Assembly: GCA_024291935.2 (NCBI GenBank)
Contig: CM044314.1
Span: forward strand, 21,798,001-21,862,000
Direction: 5' to 3'
Source of the DNA: Okapia johnstoni
Lineage: Eukaryota; Chordata; Mammalia; Artiodactyla; Giraffidae
DNA: 64,000 nucleotides
Shown: positions 34,924-47,200 of the stretch, piece after piece
Layout: each line of letters begins with the position of its first letter
Numbering within the stretch: the first letter of the stretch is position 1
Notes under the pieces: model-generated
The model's input: the letters and a program-made list of their open reading frames with translations, nothing else
What the model was told of the DNA's origin: nothing
Database searches by the model: none
Translations under genes and position numbers: made by a program

Positions 34924-37900
34924 GTGAGCAGGCCGGACAACCTACCTCTGCCGCGGCCTCGGACGGGCCTGAGCTGGAACTCCGGCCAGGGGAGAGAACC
35001 TGGGACCCAGAGTCGGGGTCGAAGCGCTTCGGGTTGGGGTCGGGGTCCGGGGGTCAGGTCAGGGGCCAGCCCGGGGGCCAGCCGGGAGTCGCTGCTGTGT
35101 TGGGTTCGGGCCGCCCGGGTGGGAGCGCGCGCCTCTTTCTCGTCTGGCGGGCCGGCCCGGCCGGCTTCCGCTCTTTGTTCCTGTCTGTGAGGGTGACGAA
35201 GCTGGAGCGCAGAAGGGGCCAATTCTGGTGCAGAGTTGCCGCCTTAAAGGGAAGGGACCGAGGGCCTAAACGGGCCCGGCTTGGCCGAAGCCTGACGCGT
35301 AGAGTCCGACGCCTGTATAAAAGCGCAGCTGTTCCTAAAAACTTCGGCCTACCTGAAATTCAGGCAAACGCCGCTCCCTCCCCCCCCCCCACCCCAGTCA
35401 CAGCGGGCGAGGGGCGGTCGGAAGGGTGATTTTGGTCAGGTGACGTCGCCAGAGAAACACTTCTCGTTTGAAGTTGATGGCACTAAAAATTAGTTTGTGG
35501 GGGAATTCCCCCCAAAACGAGCTTGCTTGCGATTTTAATGTGTAGTGGGTGTGGCGACTTTGAGCGGGTGCTGGTGCGTGGTAACCCTCTTGGGTTAAAA
35601 TTATAGGAGCTTCCTTTTGAGACTAAATTGAGAACTCGAACGGATTTGGGGCCTTTTTTTCTGTTAGTTTATATCGGCCAAATAATTTTTTGCTTTGAGG
35701 CATTTTTTTGGCTTCTGCATCATTATGTGATGGGACTAGAGCGTAGTTGCTAAATGTGTTATATTTAGCAAATTGGGTTGTGGGAGAGAAGGAACTCGAG
35801 CTTACTAGCCTTAACGCTTGCCGGAGACTTAACTAGGGTGTGGCTTCAAACACCAGCTCCGCCCACTCCTCCTGGGTGGTGACTAGGACGCTGCATCCTG
35901 GGAAACTACTAAGGTGTAGGAGGGCCCAAACAGTGACCGTCTTTTCTGTCTGCTATCCTTTTAGATTTCCAAGAAAGCTATTTGAGTTAGAAAGCGTATA
36001 TTAGTAACAGTGGGTGGGCATCCTTTTTTCCCTCCCCCTAATATCTTGTAAATCTGTATTTTCTGGAGAAAAGATGATTTCTCTGGGCAGCCTTGCAGAT
36101 TAGTAATACCTAATTGCATTGGATAAGTCTCTTTGTTTCTGACTATACAAAAATTTGAAGTCAATTGTCTTTTTACATACTACACAGTTCTAATCCTGTA
36201 ATGTGTTGATATAATGTTCAATTATGTGATATGGACCAAGAATTCAGCTGGGGATATGCAGTAATGGACAGAATATAACCACAATCTTACTAAAATCTGG
36301 ATTAATATCTAATTCAGTATTAATTAGAGCTGTTGTTTCTTGACCACCTCACTTGCTTTTATGAAACAGTGTAGTAATCTCCAGAGAAGGAAAATTTAAT
36401 TGTATCCTGCAATGTTATCTTAGTAGCTCCTTTGTTTGTACAGTTCCTGCCTTCTTTACCTCTTCACCCTCCATGACAAGCACTTGGTACTGAAATGTTA
36501 ACTTTGGGGAATAATTCTCCTTATATGTAGTTAGAAATATATAGAGTTTTGAAAGTGTTAGCCTTTCAGTCTGTGCCTGACTCTTTGTGATCCCATGGAC
36601 TGTAGGCCACCAGGCTCCTCTGTCCATGGGATTCTCCAGGCAAGAATACTGGTGTGGTTGCCATTCCCTTCTGGAGGGGATTTTCCTGACCCAGAGATGG
36701 AACCTGGGTCTTCCACATTGCAGGTAGATTCTTTACCTTCTGAGTCACCAGGGAAGCCCAATATAGAGTTATACCCATGGTGGGGGTGGGAAATACATGT
36801 AGACTCTCCATCTGAGATTGAAGCTACTTACAAATCTTTCGCTTGTAATCAAACCTTGATGAAGATTAGCCTATTTCCATTTATGGAGAAGGTAGGGATG
36901 TGACTTCCATTTAAACATAAAACATTGCTATATTTTGTAGGGTATCCATAAGACGAGTACAAAAGCACTGTACATTTCTCTTGAGACTAATCAACAATTA
37001 GGTAGAAGATAGAAATCAGGTAACAGGTTATTTGCAGCTCTTACAATCAGGGACCATTCTCAATTTATATAATCACTTCTGTGGTCTTAGATGACTTCTC
37101 TTGCTCCCTGATCACATCAATCTGCTTCATAACCAACAGGAAGGAGAAAAACGAAAATTGGCATACTCTTTTCTTTTCAGGATGCTTTCCATAAGTTGTG
37201 TATTTTCTGCTTTTATCCTATTGGTCGATTAAGTCATGTGACCAGAGGTAGCTGGAGGGGAGGCTGGGGTGTTTTGGATAACTGTGTTCCACTTAAGTTT
37301 TTGAGGTTCTATTCCTGAAGAAGATTGAGCAAACAGTCTCTATTAGGGAAAAATGTTAATCATAAATAAAATGCTTTCTACTTTCGGACTACATATTCTA
37401 ATCTCTAATTTGAACACAGGCCATCAAAAATTAGAATTAAAGATGGTAGGACTACTTAAGTAGTTCTTAAGATTGATGCCAGTGATAACATAACAGGGTT
37501 GCTTTTTTTAAGTGTTCTAAAGATGCATGTGTCAAATGACCGTAATTGTAGAAAAGGCATTATCCACATAGAGTACTAATATTTGGCTGTATTTTTTTTT
37601 AACAGACATGTCATGTTACCCAGAGAACTTTCCAAACAAGTACCCAAAACCCATCTGATGTCTGAAGAGGAGTGGAGGAGACTTGGTGTCCAACAGAGTC
37701 TAGGCTGGGTTCATTACATGATTCATGAACCAGGTAAGTTTTGCTATTTAGAGAAGCATTAATTGACTGAAAATAGTAGTGGTTGTTGAATATCTGTTAG
37801 TAATACTGATGTTTCAATGATATCCCTAAGTAAGTGATAAGCTTGGCTATTTTTGAATGATTTTTCCTTCCTAGAAAGGGTTCTAATTTTATAGTAAACA

Positions 37901-39196
37901 TTAGTTTACTATAGTGAAAAGAATGCGTTCTTCTATCTGCAAAAATAACCTATGGAGTAAAAAAAAAAGCAGGTTATTCTGTTTTATTTTAAAATGTGTG
38001 TCATTGCTAGTAGTATCTTGAAGTATTTTGCTGTAAATACATTTAGAATTCTGGTGTCTTTGAAAACTAAGAACTTAATTTAAGATTGCGTGTCTAGAAG
38101 TTCTGTGTATAGAAACTGATGTAATATGAAGTGATTTGTACTTTTCCTTTAGACAGTACCTACCACATTAATTAAATGAGATAATGTAGCTAGTGAACTC
38201 AGATGCGCTGTCTGTATTATACTTGAATGCTTATGCTATTAGTACTTAACAGTTTTCTAGATTATTGGTAAACTATTAGTAAACTAGACTAAGAAACTCT
38301 CTGGTGTTTTGGGGTTATCAATAAATCTAACTTAAAGGATTTATATTGCTTTGGACAAAATTTGAAGGCATAAAGTGAATTAGGTGTGGTGGTTTAGTCC
38401 CTCAGTCATGTCTGATTCATTGCGACCCCATGAACAGTAGTGCGCCAGGCTCCTCTGTTCATGGGATTTCCCAGGCAAGAATACTGGAGTGGGTTGCTAT
38501 TTCCTTCTCCACGGAATCTTCCTGACCCAGGACAGGAATCAAACCCATATCTCCTGCATTGAAGGCAGATCTTTACCAACTGAGCCATAACTTAATGATA
38601 TGAATTAGGTAAAGCTAAAGCTATCTTGATTTATACTTTTAAAGAAAAACATCGCAGCAAAAACTCAAACTTGTAACTATCTTGGGATTGGAGCATGTAA
38701 TTATATTAAAAAGGTCTTTCTCCAGATAATACAAAGCAACTGAGGACCTTACCTGTAGGTTCCCACCTCCATCTACTGAAACAGAATCTACCAGGAGGGC
38801 CCCTGGGACCTAGGTTTTTTGAACTGTCTTTTCCCCACAACAGATAACCTTTTCTTTACTTTTCATTAGAATTGAGATTCTAAAGATAGAAACCCTTCTC
38901 CTTAAACAACTTTACTTTCCTTTTCTCCAGAGTGTGTAAAATTAATTGGGATATTCTCATTGTTATGTTGATTTCTTTATTGTTGATAGTGACTTAAAAG
39001 CAAAATTTCAGATACCTTAATAAGTAACATCAGTTGACTGTGGATTTACTTTATTTTGGTTCAATTGAGAATTCTCTTAATTTTTTGTTGAAGGAATGAA
39101 AACTAAGCATATTAAAATAATATAAAATATTTTGTTTCCACAGAACCACACATCCTTCTCTTTAGACGGCCTCTTCCAAAAGATCAACAAAAATGA
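34865..39196 (+). CDS. CKS2: Cyclin-dependent kinase regulatory subunit 2 (spliced)
   Basis: CKS2 is a small Cks protein that binds CDK1/CDK2 and, through an anion pocket, phosphorylated partners, helping multisite phosphorylation in mitosis and meiosis. Joining 34865-34923, 37606-37733 and 39144-39196 gives 240 nt, that is 79 residues plus TGA. This is the family length. The translation starts [20 protein letters not shown] and as far as I can recall is identical to the human protein. Anion-pocket residues K11, R20, S51, W54 and R71 are present, as is the hinge HEPEPH at 60-65. All introns are GT-AG: intron 1 is 2,682 bp and intron 2 is 1,410 bp. The start has a good context (caggATGg) with no upstream ATG back to about 34730. 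The introns rule out a processed copy. CKS1B is the alternative paralogue; RHVMLPRE and the PKDQQK end favour CKS2. Confidence 0.97.
35451..36548. other. CKS2 intron 1, part without repeats
   Basis: AT-rich intron sequence following the CpG island. No exon-like or repeat feature was recognised. Confidence 0.5.
36549..36760 (-). mobile_element. Bov-tA SINE with TSD in CKS2 intron 1
   Basis: The minus-strand head is at 36760 ('gggcttccctggtgactcag'). Perfect 10-bp duplications, atatagagtt, lie at 36539-36548 and 36761-36770. Confidence 0.9.
37606..37733 (+). CDS. CKS2: CKS2 coding exon 2
   Basis: Acceptor tttttttttaacag|acatg and donor cag|gtaagt. It encodes the end of Arg20 through Pro62 plus one base of Glu63, including S51 and W54 of the anion pocket. 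Confidence 0.96.
38386..38600 (-). mobile_element. Bov-tA SINE with TSD in CKS2 intron 2
   Basis: The + strand shows 'ctcagtcatgtctgattcat' to 'ctttaccaactgagccat'. Perfect 10-bp duplications, tgaattaggt, lie at 38376-38385 and 38601-38610. Confidence 0.9.
38735..38850 (+). mobile_element. MER5-like relic in CKS2 intron 2
   Basis: The phrases 'ctactgaaacagaatctacc' and 'gcccctgggacctaggtttt' resemble MER5-type hAT relics. Weak match. Confidence 0.4.
39144..39196 (+). CDS. CKS2: CKS2 coding exon 3 and stop
   Basis: The acceptor is tttgtttccacag|aacc. It encodes the end of Glu63 to Lys79, including Arg71, then TGA at 39194-39196. The 3' UTR follows. Confidence 0.96.
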
Positions 39197-39456
39197 AGCT
39201 TATCTGGGGATCATTAATTAAATCTTTTCTCAAATTTAATGTATATTTGTATATAAGGTAGTATTCAGTGAATACTTGAAAAATGTACAAATTGTTCATC
39301 CATACCTGTGCATGAGCTGTATTCTTCACAGCAACAGAGCTCAGTTAAATGCAACTGCAAGAAGGTTACTGTAAGGTGTTTTAAGATAAAAATTTCTTCT
39401 AGTCAGTTTCTCTTTTAATATAAGTGCCTGTTTGACTTTATCTGTTACTTTTGTTA

Positions 39457-39462
39457 AATAAA
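39457..39462 (+). terminator. CKS2: CKS2 polyadenylation signal
   Basis: A canonical AATAAA lies 261 bases after the stop codon, followed by T/GT-rich sequence. Further AATAAA motifs near 39573 and 39587 could serve as alternatives. Confidence 0.75.
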
Positions 39463-39489
39463 GTTTGTATGTTGCATTTATTACAATTT

Positions 39490-40825
39490 GAAGTTAATGA
39501 GGTTTGTTTTCTTAAGGTTAACTTGTGACTGTTGAGGATGTTGGATGATTTCAGTTTTACAGTCCTGAGGAAATAAATCACTTAAAAGAAATAAAAAGTT
39601 AAGTGCGTTTAAACCTATCAGCTTGGTGTGATTCAGGGCACCATGTACATTCACTTATGAAGATACTAAGAACCGGGGATAAGTTTAATAGAGCCAAGGT
39701 AGATTTTATAGCCCTGTTGTTTAGTTCCTAGAGAATTGTCTAGAATTTCCAACTGAACAAAAAGAAACCCAACTTAATACTCTAGGTTACTTCACTTACT
39801 TATGTTAAGGACTGCCTTGGGAGAAACCACTTAACCCCATTTCTCTTCTCCATGTGCCAAATGGGGATACAGTTTTGTATAAACTATCACAGCATTTTAC
39901 AAACTTCTAACGTGGTGTGCATTTTGTGTCAAATTGCTTTAACTGCTAAGGAAATATTTTAGTTAATGCAAACACAGGCTTTTTATCATCATTGCTAATG
40001 CTGAAGAAACCTTTTAGCTAAGCTACCAATAAGCGTAAGACCCCCAGTATGGTGGTCCTCTGTATGCCCCTCTCTTTGTAAAGGGTAGTGCTTTCACATA
40101 ATAAGCACGATAAATATTGAGGGCCGTGTGGTGATGGGGAAGAGCCTAGAACTTAACCCCATCCCCATGGGTCCACTGGCTAGAGGCTCAGGGTTAGGCC
40201 AACAGAAAGACGTCAGAATTGTTAAGTAAACTTGATTGTATTTAGCACAGACCAGCATACTGCATAATGCTCAATCTCCAGCACTGCTTACTGTCAGATC
40301 CCAAACCTCATTTCACTCTGGAGGTTTGGAAGTGTGTTTAATTGACCTGTGGGAAGCGCACAGAACACCAGATGAACTGGAGTTGCCTGCATTTACCGCT
40401 TTTAATACCTGGTAGTCACTCAACAGAGAAAACCTACAATTAGCTTCCAGTTTAGGATGTTCAACCTAATTAACCTCAACTGGTCAAACAGCTTCCACTT
40501 TTCACCAAGTAAGGAAGAGTTCTAGGATCTGCGCTGCCCCTCCCTCACTCTATCTCCCAAGCACCGCCCTCCATTTCCCATCCTACCTAACACCACCTGC
40601 CCTAGGATTGCTTACTTCCACCCTGCTTTTCCATCTCTTCCTCTCCCAGCACATTTCCTAGTGGTCAACAGTCCTTTGTTGAACTGAGCAGTTGAAATTC
40701 TTTTTCGTGGTTACTTCTAAACTGCTCTAGGTTCCCGGAAATACAAGATGCCAAATCGTGACTTTCTCCCTTTGTAGGTCCACAAGGTGTGCGGTTTCCT
40801 TAAGGCCCCCAACTCCCCACAAACG
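39490..40825. other. CKS2-SECISBP2 intergenic spacer
   Basis: About 1.3 kb of unique-looking sequence between the CKS2 polyadenylation site and the SECISBP2 CpG island. No transposon or gene was recognised. Confidence 0.5.
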
Positions 40826-40994
40826 CTTCTCCCGTTTCAGGTGCCCACCACCCCCTGCACCGACCCCTCGTATGAGCCTGGCTAACCACATCCCGCGGTT
40901 TGTCCGCTATCTTTGCGGAGACAGCCTCACGTTAACTCCAAACTACACGCGCGAGGAGGCAGCTTCTCAAAGTACTCACCCCGCCGCGTACCTC

Positions 40995-41037
40995 GCGCAG
41001 GCGCAGAGCCGCCACCCCGCCCATTTCCGGCCGGAAG
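40995..41037 (+). promoter_or_regulatory. SECISBP2: NRF1-like and paired ETS sites
   Basis: GCGCAGGCGC (40995-41004) fits an NRF1 site. TTCCGG (41025-41030) and CCGGAAG (41031-41037) form a palindromic ETS pair. Both types are common at start sites of TATA-less housekeeping promoters. The sites are 150-190 bp upstream of the ATG. Confidence 0.55.
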
Positions 41038-41186
41038 CAAGGCGGGTCGAGGCGCGTTTTTGTGACGCGCTTCCTGGCGTCCTCCGAAGGTGGAAAGGAG
41101 GAGACGGGGACCGTCGCCGTTCGGTCCCGCCAGCCGACGGGGCGGCTACTGGCCTCCCCGGCCGGACCTCTTCCCAGCCGCTCGCC

Positions 41187-41222
41187 ATGGCATCGGAGGG
41201 GCGGCGGGAGCCCGCGGCCGAG
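41187..41222 (+). CDS. SECISBP2: SECISBP2 exon 1 (coding part)
   Basis: It encodes residues 1-12 ([12 protein letters not shown]), then the donor gag|gtgagg, phase 0. There is no ATG in the roughly 150 bp upstream. Confidence 0.95.
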
Positions 41223-44200
41223 GTGAGGATGGCGGCCCTGGGCCTCCCAGAGTGCTGGCCTTGGGCGGATGGGGTGGGAACTGGATTAGCCTGGGCCGGA
41301 GGCTGGTTGGGGACAGGGCGAGTCCACACGGCCCGCGGTTAAAGGAAATGAGGAAGGACTCCGTCGACGGGAAACTGCCACTACTACCAAGGCTGCGGAG
41401 GAGCTGCGTGACCGTGTCTGCTTGCCGCACTCGGGGGCAGGAATCACTTGTTTAAAGCTTGCGAATACGTTTTCTGAAGCGGAAGTCTATGCTTGACTAG
41501 CTAAGAGTAACCTATAGCAGGAGCCCTGACAATCGCAAAAACCGGCTTTCACACGAATGAAAAACATTATAAGTTGCTAGTGAAAGTAAATTTCTCAATA
41601 CAGATCTAAAGACGGAAAGAAAAGCCCAACAAATATTTTATATTAATATTTCAAAGACTCGTGGCGATACAAAGATTTTCTGGCGAAGGTTACTTTTGCT
41701 TTTTAACAAAACAGCTTTTATTGGTCCGCTGAGTGAAAAGCAGCTGTTCTAAGTTCTTTGAGAAATTTAATAGAACCAATAAAGGCTGAGGAGCATGTGC
41801 GATTTGAGTGCTACAGTTAAGTTTGATAGTTTGTTATCCTTTAACTCAGCCGAAAGGTAAACTACTGTAGAATACTGTATTCTACCTTAAAGATAAAGAA
41901 ACGTCACTAGTAGTTCTAACTCTACAGTCTGGGTTGACTTTTATTCCCACTTTAAATGGTTGTTCTTATTTTTCATTTTTAATATTTGATAGACTGACTT
42001 TTCTAGTGAAAAAGCGTTTGGGGGAGAAATTGTTAACTAATTCTTGTCTTTGCTGGGCAGATACATTTGAACAGCAGCACTGGGATTAGCATTTCTGGGG
42101 CTTTGAGATGGGAGGGGGGCTCTTTCTGTTGTTTTTTTCCCCCACTTGGTTGATCTTAGGAAGTTTGTAGCCATAACCCCTTTTTTCTCCTCAGGGCATC
42201 AAGTTGTCAGCAGATGTCAAACCATTTGTGCCCAAATTTGCTGGGCTCAGTGTGGGATGGTCAGAGTCTTCAGAAGCTCGGGTTTTCCCCGGCTGTGCAG
42301 CCACCCAGTACTATCCGTGTGTCCAGGAACTGGCAGTGCCTGAGTATGTATTCTTGCGAACGTCTCGCCTTAACGTTGTTGCTTGGCTTTAATGGTAATT
42401 AGACTTGAAATATTCTGCAGCTGTCACGTTAACGTTTTCAGAGCAACTGGAGAGGATGCTCCTCACCCAAGAAGGAAATGTAGCACAGCTTAACTGTGTA
42501 GCACACCAAAAGCTGAAGATTCAGGTCTCCTTTTTTTCCTCCATATTCATTTGGTTATTTGGGGCAGAGAAAGTATGGAGACTGCATTGCATTTATAGTG
42601 GGGAATGCAAGTGAATTGTGCCTACAATTTAAAAGTGTATCATGTATGTAATGGGTGATGAAATGGCAGGAACAAGTGGGTGAGAGCAAATGGGGCAAAG
42701 AAAAGCCCAAATAAATAAATAAACATGCTCCTCAGTTTTGGGGTATAACATTGAAAAACACTGCTCAGTGATGGAGTGGGGGCTGCCTCTTTGTGCAGCT
42801 AAGTGTTTGGAAATTGCTGAGGTTTGCTTTTAACTTGTTTTGCTTTATAATTGTCCTATGGAGATGAATCCTACAAATTTTTGGTTATAAATTCTTCTAG
42901 AGTTGAACTGAAAGAAAGCTTATTTTGTCCTTTAAATGTTGTTTTTCCTCCCAGGATTTATTCTGTAGGTGGTTACAAAATGGTTTCCATTTATTAGCTG
43001 AAGTTAGAAAAATAAGTGTTAAGTCTTTCACCTGATTGTGTGGATTACTTGTAGATTTATTTTTTAAGGCATGAATTACCTTTATGCTTATGTGAAAATC
43101 CTTATCTTTATGTTCTGTTGTTTTGGGTCAGACTTGTTACCTTCCCCCACATACGTGCATGATGTGGTTGAAAATAGTTTATACTTCATATAAATTCCAG
43201 AGCTGTGTTCACAAAAATAAAAGTTGGAATGAATAAGAAAATCATTGGATTGTCTGGTATATTTAGGAAATAAGAAAAGTTATATTTTTTGACTTAAATT
43301 GAAGTGCTGACAGAATGTACTTGAAGGTCTTTGGTAGGAATGCCAAGTTTTCCATTGTAATTTCTTCCTTTGTAACAGGAAAGTTGACATGGGTCTCAGT
43401 TAAGTCATTTCCTGCCTTGAGTGGGCTCACATGATAAAATACAAGCTATATCTCACTCTGTGATAAAAACTCTTAAGCCATCTGCCAGGTGAAATTCTAG
43501 TGACCTAAAATAAAGGTGGAAAGTAGTCGTACAGCTAAAGCAGCATTCTAGGTGTAACACAGGTTGAGACTAATCAAAGGCTTAAGGACACTCGATGCTG
43601 AATTTTAAAATTGAGCTTTTTTAACCCCTTGTTCCCTTATATCTTTGATTTTTTTTTTTTTTAATATTTATAACCACTGAGAAGATTGACTGACAGTATT
43701 CCTGCCTGATAAGAAAACAATTAAGGACAAAGGAGTCATGAAACTAAAGAGCAAGCTTAGAAAGAATGAGAGCCTTTAAAGTGGGGATGAAGTGGTGAGA
43801 CTTTACACAGTGAAGAAGTGATTATCTAGTTAATTCTAATATAAGTTAAGAATTATTTTGCTATAATCAGATTTTGTTTAAATGGAGATCTCTTGCTGCC
43901 TTGAAAAAAGGACTGAAATTTTCTATAACAAACATGTCCTCTTTTCTACTTCTTCCCCTATAGCAACCTAGTTCTCTGTGTCCTTGAAGGAAGTGAGTGA
44001 CCTTTTGCTAAATGTCCACCTCTAGTACTTCTAGCAGTGCATGCCAAAGGACTTCATCTGTTCATTTGGAGTTCATTAGCTAAAGGCTACTATATGGAAA
44101 AGCACTAGTTCCTAAGTGGGGGAAGGCCTGTCTCACGAGCTGTGGTGGAGATGGAAGAAAATGTACTCCCAGTCTCCTTCAAGTTTATGTTATAGGCAGG

Positions 44201-47200
44201 ACAGATATCAGTAGAAGTATCCTAGTATGTAGAATGGCCATGTTTGGGAAGTACTGAGTATTAACTAGTATAATGAACAAATAAAGATTATACAAACAAA
44301 GTAAGTTCTCTATTTCCAGTCATGCTTCCCAGAAAATGATTTTGTTGATTGTCATAGTACATGCTTTGTGACAAATCTAACACAGGTGTGAGGAAGTATG
44401 TGTTTTGTTTGGAAATTATTGAATACATTCATTTCATGCTTGCCAAAATCCATGAGTTTGGCAGGGAGATGTAGTGTTATTTCTACATAAGAGAAACTGA
44501 GGCTACAAATGCTTGTCCAAAATTCTAAAGGAGGTAGCACCAGGACCAGACTTGGCATTCAGTTCTTCTGACCTGAGTCCAGCTACTCTTGCTGTTGGTA
44601 TCTTGTATTATACTGTGAAAATTACAGTGCCAATGTTTGCTTTTAGGTTAAAACTCTCATTTGTGAGAATTGGGGCTTCCCTGGTGGCTCAGTGGTAAAG
44701 GATCTGCCTGCAATTCAGGAGACCTGGGTTCAATCCCTGGGTTGAGAAGATCCCCTGGAGAAGGGAATGGAAACCCACTCCAGTATTCTTGCCTGGAAAA
44801 TCCCATGGACAGAAGAGCGTGGCGGGCTCCATGGAGTCTCAAGAGTCGGACACGACTGAGCAACTAAGCACGCACACACACTATGTGAATTAGTAGTTCT
44901 CCAGAGTGTGGCTCATGTCAGGTGGGTGGGTGGAGGAGTGAGTGGATTCTTGACAGGTCAGAGGGGACCGGATGCAAGATAGGTTTGGGAGACAGTAGAG
45001 AAGTAAGGTCCTATTGTTGAGGGGGGACCACTAGTCAACTGGCCTACATGGTACAGCTGAAAACTTCAGTTTGTTGGGTAGGAAATAGAGAACTTTGGGA
45101 GTGTTTGGGGTGGGATCATGATAATCACACCTGGTTTCTGGCTCAGCTTTAAAGGAGAGGGGCTTGAGGGAGTTGACTGGGTTGGTGGTGGTGGTGGTTT
45201 AGTCACTAAGTCATGTCCAACTCTTGCGACCCCATGGACTGTAGCCTGCCAGGCTCCTCTCTCCATGGGATTCTCCAGGCAAGAATACTGGAGTGGGTTG
45301 TCATTTCCTTCTCTACTAAATGGGGTTTAATGGCATCGACCTCACTGGGCCATGAAGGGGCTCAAGAGAGACAAAGACTCCTAAAGTTCTCAACAGAAGG
45401 CTTGGTATCCAGGAAGTTTTCCACACACAGTAGGTTTACTGTGAGCAATGATCAGGAACACTCCTGGGGGCCTGCAGGGTTCCGATTGAGTTAGGCACTG
45501 GAAATAGAGAAGAAAATACAGGGAGACCTTCTGCAGGAGAAAAGGGTTCATATGGGTTTTGGTGGAAAAGATCCTTGTAGTTTCCATTTGAATACATGGA
45601 AAGATTTGGGATCATTTGTGAGAGCATAAGTTGGCAGTGGGGCTGGTTTGGGGATTATATGTTATGTTTTGGATCTATACGTGCTAGATGGGTGGAAATG
45701 ACCTGTAAGTTGGAGATAGAGGCTTAGAGGTGGTGAAAGGGCTGGAATTCGAGTATGTTGAAGTGAAGTCCTGAGCAGAATGAGGGAGAGGTACTGGCTT
45801 AGAGTGAGTCTTGACAGGTGAAATGAGGAGAGTGTAGTGGGGACCATGCCACGGAGGAACCTTTGGAAGATGGGTGAGAGCAAGGAGAGGGCAGAGGTTG
45901 TCAAGTCCAGGCTAGTGGAGCTTTTCAGGTGGTGTGATAGAACTAGATACCATGTAGTAGAGGTTAATGAGATTGACAGGAAAGAGGTCATGGGATACTT
46001 GGCAACTGTCAGTGTGTTACAGGTCTAGCCTGTTTATAGTGACTCCTTTCCTTCATTGCAGACTCTTACTTGTAGCAGAGTAGAAATACAAATTCTAGTA
46101 GTTGGTGCCTGTGCTTATATCTCCTGACATTCGAACAATTGGAAGATCATATGGGGTGTCTTATCCTTAACTTTGACTTCCTGCCTTTCCGTGGACCCTA
46201 CACTTCGAGATTTCACTGATTTACTACAAGATAATTCAAAGCCCTGGAAAGTCATGGAAACACCTGCTAGTGCTTATTTGTGGGAATGAGAATACTGTGA
46301 TTCGTATGAAGTCAGTTGCTTAGCATTTATCATTGTATGAACCTTCATTGCAAAATGGTTGAAACCTCTGGCCTTATACTAAATTTGCTAAAAAAAAAAA
46401 AAAAAAAAAATCAGTGTTAAATTATAGTTCGCTCTAGCTTTGTGACTTGAGCAAGCTGAGGCAGTGGCAGTGTTCACAGACAGTTCCATCTTATTAGCAG
46501 GACATGTAGTTCCTGGACCACGTTGTACATAGTGTTCCCAGCCCCCTGAGTCAGTAGAGCACAGGATGTGGCAGTGGGCTTGGAACAGGAAAGGGGCTCG
46601 GCAGGCTGTCTGCGGGCACCCAGAGGCCTCAGGGAGCAGGCTCCAGAGGTTGTCAGGGTGGAATTTGGATGGGCAATGGGGGCTCTATAAAAGCCCCCTC
46701 TGCCGAGAGAGTGGTCTAGATGGCTTAAATTTTGGTCAGGGTTGCTGAGTGAGGCATTTCGAAATATTTGACAGCATGAGAGTAGAAAGCTGCTGGAGCA
46801 TCCTTGGGCTTTTCTAATGTTCCTTATAATAGGGTCCTGTTATGGAGGTTCCAGCTGCGTAATGAAAAAAATGGAACTAGGTCAGCATGTTTCTTTGCAG
46901 GTTAAGAAGAAGTGCTAAGAGGTTTTTTTTGGGTTTTAATTAGAAGTATTTCAGTGCTAGATTGAATGGCCTCAAAAATAGTATGTTTAAATTTATTATA
47001 AAATATTAAGCTTCTTGGTTTGTGGTATGCAATCTGCAACTAAAATTTACCCTTTTTATTTAGACAGAAACTCTATACTGACGATATGGCTTTTGGAGCT
47101 TCAGCTTTTCCATCTCAGTATTTCTCTGCTGAGATCCCTCTTCATCCATATGCCTACTCTCCCTACACCCTGCAGTCATCACAAAATGTTTGCCCAGTGC

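Larger units (their letters stand above)
34010..35450 (+). promoter_or_regulatory. CKS2: CpG island at CKS2 promoter
   Basis: The base composition changes sharply at about 34010 to GC-rich sequence full of CpG and stays so to about 35450. It spans some 850 bp upstream of the CKS2 ATG, exon 1 and the start of intron 1. Long ORFs here on both strands are a by-product of few stop codons in GC-rich DNA. Confidence 0.85.
40830..41430 (+). promoter_or_regulatory. SECISBP2: CpG island at SECISBP2 promoter
   Basis: GC-rich, CpG-dense sequence spans the region upstream of the SECISBP2 ATG, exon 1 and the start of intron 1. It is TATA-less, as expected for a housekeeping gene. Confidence 0.85.

Noticed and set aside
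34060..35429. ORFs of 140-180 codons on both strands in the CKS2 CpG island
   Set aside because: Their length follows from GC-rich, stop-poor sequence. They overlap the promoter and each other, and show no family motif.
40758..41455. ORFs of 94-194 codons around SECISBP2 exon 1
   Set aside because: They run through the promoter, exon 1 and intron 1 in the wrong frame. Proline/arginine-rich translations are typical of CpG islands.
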